Origin: Ustilaginoidea virens
Lineage: Eukaryota; Ascomycota; Sordariomycetes; Hypocreales; Clavicipitaceae
Length of the DNA: 64,000 nt
Direction: 5' to 3'
NCBI RefSeq assembly: GCF_000687475.1
Contig: NC_057318.1
Coordinates: 5,580,001-5,644,000, forward strand
In this document: piece after piece, positions 57,950 to 64,000 of the stretch
Layout: each line of letters opens with the position of its first letter
How positions within the stretch are numbered: position 1 is the first letter of the stretch
Translations under genes and position numbers: made by a program
Notes under the pieces: model-generated
What the model was told of the DNA's origin: nothing
What the model saw: only the letters and a program-made list of their open reading frames with translations
The model's database searches: none

Positions 57950-60900
57950 TAGCTACTAATACCGACCTAGGGAACCCAGCAAACTTCCAACTACTAGGCA
58001 ATAAAGACTGGTTTAAATGGATCTCGATAATTGAGAAGTTCGCTATTAACGAAAATATCTAGGCCTATATTAACCCTTCTGTGCAAGATAGGCCTACCTT
58101 ACAATAGCCCGTTAAGCCTATTGCTTCGACCATTAAGCCTAATGCTTCCTCTATTTTTAACCTCGATAATTCTGATTTTATTAGGTTGCAGTATATAACG
58201 AATGTCTATAAGACTGCCCTATAGGATTATAAGGATAAGAAAAAAGCTCTCGTTAATATCCAACGCTAGATTATCGCAACTATAGGCAACTACTACGATA
58301 CTATAAGCCAAGAGAATGATGTTGCCGTACAGCTATACTTATTAAAATAACGCTTGCAGCCCACCACTTAGGACTATGAAAAAGATATCCGCCAGCGCTA
58401 TATAGCTATACTGCGAAGTCTTAATAGGACTAAATTATCCAGCTGGATTACTTCTTATAAGAAAGTCCTTATAAAAGCTATTAATATCAATATACCAGAT
58501 ACATAAGGACTTCAACCAACCTAGGATTTTATCAATGCCGTAAAATCTATTGCACCAGCCTTTTCTAATTATTAGAAGAATAGAATTAAGGAAAAGCAAT
58601 ACAATAATAAAGAAAGATAGGAAAAGAAGATACCCAATGGTTATTATATTAGTGATTTATTCGAGCAAGAGTTTGCCTCATAACAATAAAGAGCATAAGG
58701 TGCCTTTACCTCTTTCTAAGATATAGATACTAATAAAAATCAAGAAAACAATCAACAAAAAACAGCTAATATTACTAAACCAAAACAACTATGCGTTTAT
58801 AGCCTTTTTCATCGCTAGGAAGATTATTATATTTTAAACTAGCAAAAGGCGCCTAAGGATTGGAAGCCTAATACCATTATGCTTAATAAAGTCCAATCCA
58901 AATTTTTATCTAATCAGCGCTTTAAGGATATAGTTATCAAAGTATTGCAAGCGAAAGGAATTACAATTAATCCTATTATGTTATAACCACCTTCTCCTTC
59001 TATATCACTTAGAATTGCGTTTGCTAGCAAGGATAGTAATACGTTACATAACCTTATGCAACCCGAACCGACTATATCGTTAACGACTATTACCAGCCTA
59101 TAGGCAAGCCCACAGGCATCTTTATCTATTACTAGCCTACAGGCATCCTTATCTATTACCAGCCTACAGGCATCTCATTCTATTATAACTATACCCTATC
59201 TACTTAAAGATTCCTGGATACTAGATAGTAGTTCTAATACTCATATCACCAATAATAAAGACCGGTTACTGGACTACATTCCAAATATCGAGCCCGAAAC
59301 AGCATTTACTAGCGAATCTAATCCTTCTATACTAAGATATAGAAGAGTACGATTAAATACTAATAAAGGCATCTTCAAGCTACTACATATAGCATATATA
59401 CCAATATTTCATACCAATATGGCAAGCTTAGAGCGATTTATGCGTGCAAATTACCATTGGAACTTATAGACTGGCTAGATTACACACAATAAGGACCGTT
59501 TATTTTATACCAACCGGATATTTAGCCAGCAGGTTATTGAGTATAGCGAAGTCGCTATTGCTGCCACTACTACTACTACTGGGGATACTACGGTATCTTA
59601 CCCAACTAGGGATACTACGGTATTTTACTCTTCTAATGATACTACAGTATCTTGCCCTTCCACATCTATTACCTCTGAGGATATAACGCCTTCACCTATT
59701 ATTAGTAGGGAAGATCCTACTATACTAGATAAAAATATATCTCCATCAATCAATAATTCTATGGCTATATAATACATATCATCTCATCCCACTCCAACTA
59801 CTATAGCGCCCGCTACAGCAGTGGCTATCTTAAAAGATACTTAAAATGCGTCTGCCTCGGAAGCTATAGCTACGATATAGCATAAACGACTAGGCCACCC
59901 TAATAAGGAAGCCTTAGAAAGGATAGTCTAATCGACTACCAGTGCTAAAATTAAGGGATTACTTACTATTAATTATAAGCAGTACTCACTATCTAAGGCC
60001 ACTAGGATTATCAGCCGGCAGCCCTATTTACCTAGCCTAAGACCTTTCTGGCGGGTATATATTGACATATTTATACTGGACCAAGCTTACAATAGTTCTG
60101 TTGCAGTACTATTACTACAGGATAATAATACTAAATTTATCTTCTATTATCCTTTATATTCTAGGACCCAGTCAGAAATCCTAGGAAAGCTAGCAGATCT
60201 TAATAACTATTTATAACGCTAGTAGAACCTCGCTATCTCTATTGTTCATCGCGATAACGACCCTACTTTCCAGCAACAATACCACAATTAGAAGGCATCT
60301 TTAGGTATAGAGGATGAAGTTATAGCGCTTTATACCTTAGCCTAAAACGGCCTAGCTGAACGCTCGGGGGGTATAATAGGCACTAAAGCTAGGACCTTAT
60401 GACTAGCTGCTAACCTACCTGAAGACCTATAGCCGGAGCTTTAGAAAGCCGTAACCTTCCTATATAATCGCACACCACAACAAGGCCTTCAGTAGATTAC
60501 ACTACATCAACGACTTCATTCCTGGCTAGCTAATAACGCTAGGGATACCTAATATCGTACCGACTCTAGGCCTTCTATATCATTCCTCAAGGCTTACGGT
60601 TATAAGGCCTATCCACTAACAATAATAGCGTTAAAAGGCACTAATTGACGAGAATTAAAGCTAGCACCACACGCTAAGATAGGATATTTAGTAAGTTACG
60701 ATTCTACTAATATCTACCGTATATAGATTCCCGACCCTTATAAAGTACGACGAATTCGCAATATTACTTTCGATAAAAACAGCTTCTATAATAGTAAAGC
60801 TACCGTTACTATACCATAACGACTTAAGATATAACTGCCACAACATATCGATAATGCATCTGAGTATAAGGATATAGACGAGCTCTATATATCTCACCCT

Positions 60901-62820
60901 TCTACTACTATTATACCTGTTCCTTCTACCCCTACCTAACCTTCTATACCTAGCCCAACCTTACCTTCGACTACTATACCTACTAGTAAGCAAGCTGTTC
61001 CTAGTAAATAACAACATCTTACAGTCCAGCTACCTACCCCAGCTTCTATACATCCTTCTAAAGTAAGTGCTAAGACTAATCCTACACTACAAAGGTCAGC
61101 TAGGCTAGCTAGTAAGAATGCTTCTAGTATAGCTTTTATTAGTAGTTTTTTTCTAGGCACTAAGGAACGCCTATACCGATCATCCCTACCGCCTGAACCT
61201 AGGTTTTAGAAAGACCTAAAAGGTTACCATTTTAAACTAGAATTTAAAGAGGCCGTAAAGAGCGAATTCTATGATAATTAGAATAAAGGAACTTTTAAGC
61301 CTACCCAACTATCAGATCTTCCTAATAATTATAAGCCTATACCACTTATATGGGTATTTAAATACAAGTGTGATAAATACGGCTTTCTCACTAAATTTAA
61401 AGCCCGAATATGTGTTCATAGTAATCTTCAACCTTATAATGATAAAGAAACCTATACCGCTACACTAGCTGCTAAATCCTTCTGAATCTTAGTAGCTATT
61501 ATGATAAAGTTCGACCTTAACACTATACAATTGGATACTATATCGGCATTTACCAATAGCCTATAGGACGAAGTCGTCTATATCGATTATCCGGATAGAT
61601 TTAAAAGACCTAGATAGGCACTATTATTATAGCGCGCCTTATATGGTCTTTGTAGGTCCCCTTACCTATGGCAATAAGAGCTTTTATCAACCCTTAAATC
61701 CCTCGACCTTACTCTTATTACAGAAGACCCTTACATTATAATTACTACTACTGTAGTAGTCTTTTATTTTGTGGATGATATAGTAGTACTATTTCAACTA
61801 AAGAATCGTCCTAAAGTAGAATCACTCGTCAATAAATTAAAAGCCGCCTATAAAATGAAGGACTTTAGTACTCTGAAATGGTTCCTAGGTATCCGAATTA
61901 TACGGCATCGGCCTACTAAGACCTGGCTATTATAAGACTCTTATATAGAAAAGCTTACGCACAACTTCTTAAAAGGAAGAAATATTATACACAAAGACTA
62001 TCCAATCCCAGAACAGCCTCTTGATAAATATACTGGTATCGCTACAGCACACGAAATATACCAGTACCAAAAGCTTATAGGCTCTATAAATTACCCAACT
62101 ACTATGACCCGACCTGATACTGCTGTGGCAGTCTCCCGCCTTTCAGAATATCTACACAACTCTTCCCCCTACCATTACCTACTAGCCATAGGAGTCACAA
62201 TGTATCTCTATATCACACGTTACTTAGCTATTCAATATACTGCCATACAACAACAACCAAGTGATGATATCCAGTAGCAACCTTTTACTAGAGAGTTATT
62301 AATATCGTCTGATGCTGCTTTTGCCGATAATAAAGAGACCCGGAAGTCTACTCAGGGCTCTTTCTTCAGCCTATTTGGCGGACCTATTGGCTGGGAAGCC
62401 ACTAAACAACATACCGTTACCACTTCTTCCACCGAAGTAGAGCTACTAGTACTATCGTCAACTGCTAAGACCACTATATCTATAACCCATCTTATGGAAC
62501 AATTAGGACTTAAGCTTGATCATAAGGTCACTATTGAGTGCGATAACCTACAAGCTATACGCCTAGTAACAACAACAATGCCCCGTATTAACACTGCATT
62601 AAAGCATGTTGATATCCACAACAGCTGGCTGCGACAGGCTTATCAGCAGGATTTATTTGACCTGACTTATATCCCTACTAATAATATAGTAGCGGATGGG
62701 CTCACAAAGGCTCTTATAGGTTAACGATTTACTACCTTCCGTAACTAACTAGGCCTAGTAGATATTAAGGACCTAGTACGAAAAAAAGAAGATGACGAGA
62801 GTGATACCGACTAGCTAGAT
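57950..62820 (+). pseudogene. TE-E gag-pol remnant
   Basis: Translation through stops shows gag (GNKDWFKWISIIEKFAIN near 57990-58045), an integrase zinc motif HKRLGHPNKEAL at 59881-59916, integrase core blocks (DIFILDQAYNSS; HRDNDPTF; NGLAERSGG), RT with VFYFVDDIVVL near 61759-61790 (both Asp intact) and DFSTLKWFLGI, and RNase H with an open piece at 62494-62724 (VTIECDNLQAIRL). Between blocks there are many TAG/TAA codons. Confidence 0.88.
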
Positions 62821-62851
62821 AGAGCTATATCATAGCCTATCTAGGGGGGTA

Positions 62852-63406
62852 TGTCAGAATGAAGTTATTTATTGTTATTTATTTTATTATTTTTTGGATA
62901 TCTATCGCCGATAATCTCTACGCATCGCCGCATCATCAGATTGAGAAAGATATTAAGTATTCAATACTTATATTTATATGGCGGCTGCTAGTAAAGTTGA
63001 GTACCCAGTACTTACACACATTCCTTCACGCGCAAACATATGATGCATCACAAATTAATCACACCACTTTATTGTCGCAAATCTCGATGCACTACAAATG
63101 CATATTTCGCCACATATCTATGATATCACAGTATGGTCATGATATTTACGTCAGATTGATTTCACTAGGGATGTTCTATATTGGAATATTATGTATTTAA
63201 ATCCCTAGATATTCCTACCCAAATAGTGGGAAGAAAGGATGGATGTATGCACGCAAGCAAGTATGCACAATTAATTCAGATTGTCCCTACGCCTTAGTCT
63301 CGTATCTTATCTGTGCCGTTACTTTTACCTTACTGCGATTTTACCATTCCACTGCCTTTATCCTTCGCATACTGCATAATCTTAGCAGGCGAAAACCAGT
63401 TTGACA
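62852..63406 (+). repeat. TE-E 3' LTR
   Basis: It ends CAGTTTGACA and is followed by the GTATC duplication, after which TE-B2 resumes at 63412. Confidence 0.95.
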
Positions 63407-63411
63407 GTATC

Positions 63412-63624
63412 GCTAGTATCACTAGTATAGTCAAAAGCGTTAATACGGTTAATATTATCAGCGCAATCAATATCGCTAATGCGGTCAGTATCGCCAGCAG
63501 ATATCAGCAAATAGGGGTCATAGGTTGATATAGTCATGCCCAACTTCTCGCAATAGTGCCAAAAGTATATTGCCCACCAGTAGGTGCCTGCCTTAGCTAT
63601 TCCATATAGCGGCTTAACTACTTC
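63412..63624 (-). pseudogene. TE-B2 RT remnant, right part
   Basis: It matches TE-B 14115-14305. On the minus strand it reads VKPLYGIAKAGTYWW then STYDPYLLISAG. It ends where TE-F enters. Confidence 0.82.
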
Positions 63625-64000
63625 TGTTGAAATCAGCGCCTTTTTAGCTGTATTTTGGTACTGGTCTCGCCACCATACGACGTTTCTGCGTTGAGATATC
63701 GCGGTGGCTATACCAGGCGCTATGGTGGGGCACAGCGCCCCACAACGCCGATTACAGTGGGCCACAGCGCCGGTCACGGCACCGGTACAGCGACCCACAT
63801 CCGGCCACAGCGGCCGGTCACAGTGGGCCACAGGGCCCACAACAGGCGGCGCATTTCTACGGGATTACCAAATGGGCAAATCAGCACTTTCGGCCTTCTA
63901 CATACAGTCACCCGCTACACCGCGCCTTTACGGCACACCGATATAGGGCTTCCGGCCCGTACGGCAGGCTGTTATAGGGCATCCGGCACACCGCTACAAG
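63625..64000 (+). mobile_element. TE-F: 5' end of another TE-C-family element (partial)
   Basis: From TGTTGAAATCAGCGCC it matches the reverse complement of the TE-C LTR for all of the remaining 376 bp, including the GC-rich GCGCCGGTCACGG array. The LTR is about 704 bp in TE-C, so its end and the rest of the element lie outside the window. I cannot tell from this whether it is a full element or a solo LTR. Confidence 0.9.

Larger units (their letters stand above)
56500..63406 (+). mobile_element. TE-E: Ty1/Copia element nested in TE-B2
   Basis: LTRs of 555 bp (56500-57054 and 62852-63406) are flanked by GTATC at 56495-56499 and 63407-63411; total 6907 bp. It reads on the plus strand: gag from about 57950, protease, integrase near 59880-60420, RT near 61300-61960, RNase H to about 62725. 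A CTAGGGGGG tract precedes the 3' LTR and is the likely polypurine tract. The two LTRs differ at about 20 sites, all transitions that I saw. Confidence 0.95.
54083..64000 (-). mobile_element. TE-B2: second TE-B-family copy, carrying three insertions, runs off the edge
   Basis: The 3' LTR (54083-54416, 334 bp) aligns to the TE-B LTR except for its first 20 bases and about 8 bp of indels. The interior follows TE-B 12806 onward: RNase H at 54880-55490 and 56236-56300, then RT at 63412-63624 (LYGIAKAGTYWW). It is interrupted by a TE-G LTR (55491-56230), TE-E (56500-63406) and TE-F (63625 onward). Its 5' LTR lies outside the window. Confidence 0.9.

Overview
The window is nuclear DNA from a filamentous ascomycete, probably a Sordariomycete. 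The evidence is short introns (about 85-410 nt) with GT..AG ends and CTAAC-type branch sites, fungal END3, peroxisomal Lon and RPA32 proteins, and AT-rich transposon blocks with mutations resembling RIP (repeat-induced point mutation). Three compartments alternate: a GC-balanced gene island (1-8101), a block of one LTR retrotransposon nested in another (8102-21198), a second gene island (21199-39656), and a deep transposon nest (39657 to the right edge).

Gene island 1 holds three genes. They are a BTB plus bromodomain protein (884-2451, +), a secreted Cys-rich, Ser/Thr-rich, probably GPI-anchored protein (5087-6052, +) and an acyl-CoA-binding protein (6948-7474, -). Gene island 2 holds five. 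They are END3 (21818-23277, -), isopentenyl-diphosphate isomerase (24741-25726, +), a GNAT acetyltransferase (28639-29656, +), RPA32/RFA2 (30153-31225, -) and a peroxisomal Lon protease ending in the PTS1 tripeptide SRL (32075-35639, +). RFA2 and Lon are divergent and share an 849-bp intergenic promoter region. The spacers are unusually rich in homopolymer runs (A, T, C and G of 21-34) and microsatellites. These are mostly conserved housekeeping genes with no evident shared pathway.

Transposon block 1 is a Ty1/Copia element (TE-A, +) with 196-bp LTRs and a CTTCA target duplication. Its RT gene is split by a second Copia element (TE-B, -) with 341-bp LTRs and a GTGCT duplication. Block 2 is a nest resolved by target-site duplications. 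A TE-A-like LTR fragment contains a gypsy-like element (TE-D). The gag of TE-D contains a solo LTR (TE-G), which contains a Tad-like LINE, which contains a Copia element (TE-C, -). A TE-D LTR copy is also cut by a second TE-B copy (TE-B2), which carries a second TE-G solo LTR, a further Copia element (TE-E, +) and the start of another TE-C-family copy (TE-F), which runs off the edge. Coding regions in all elements are broken by TAA/TAG stops, and every LTR-pair difference I noted is a transition, as expected of RIP.

The most notable observations are the five-level nest, a primer-binding site in TE-C and TE-E matching the anticodon loop of initiator tRNA-Met (a half-tRNA primer as in Drosophila copia and yeast Ty5), a bromodomain whose acetyl-lysine Asn is Trp, and an inferred 4-nt first coding exon in RFA2. 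Exon boundaries were set by eye from frame, splice consensus and family similarity; nothing was checked by search.
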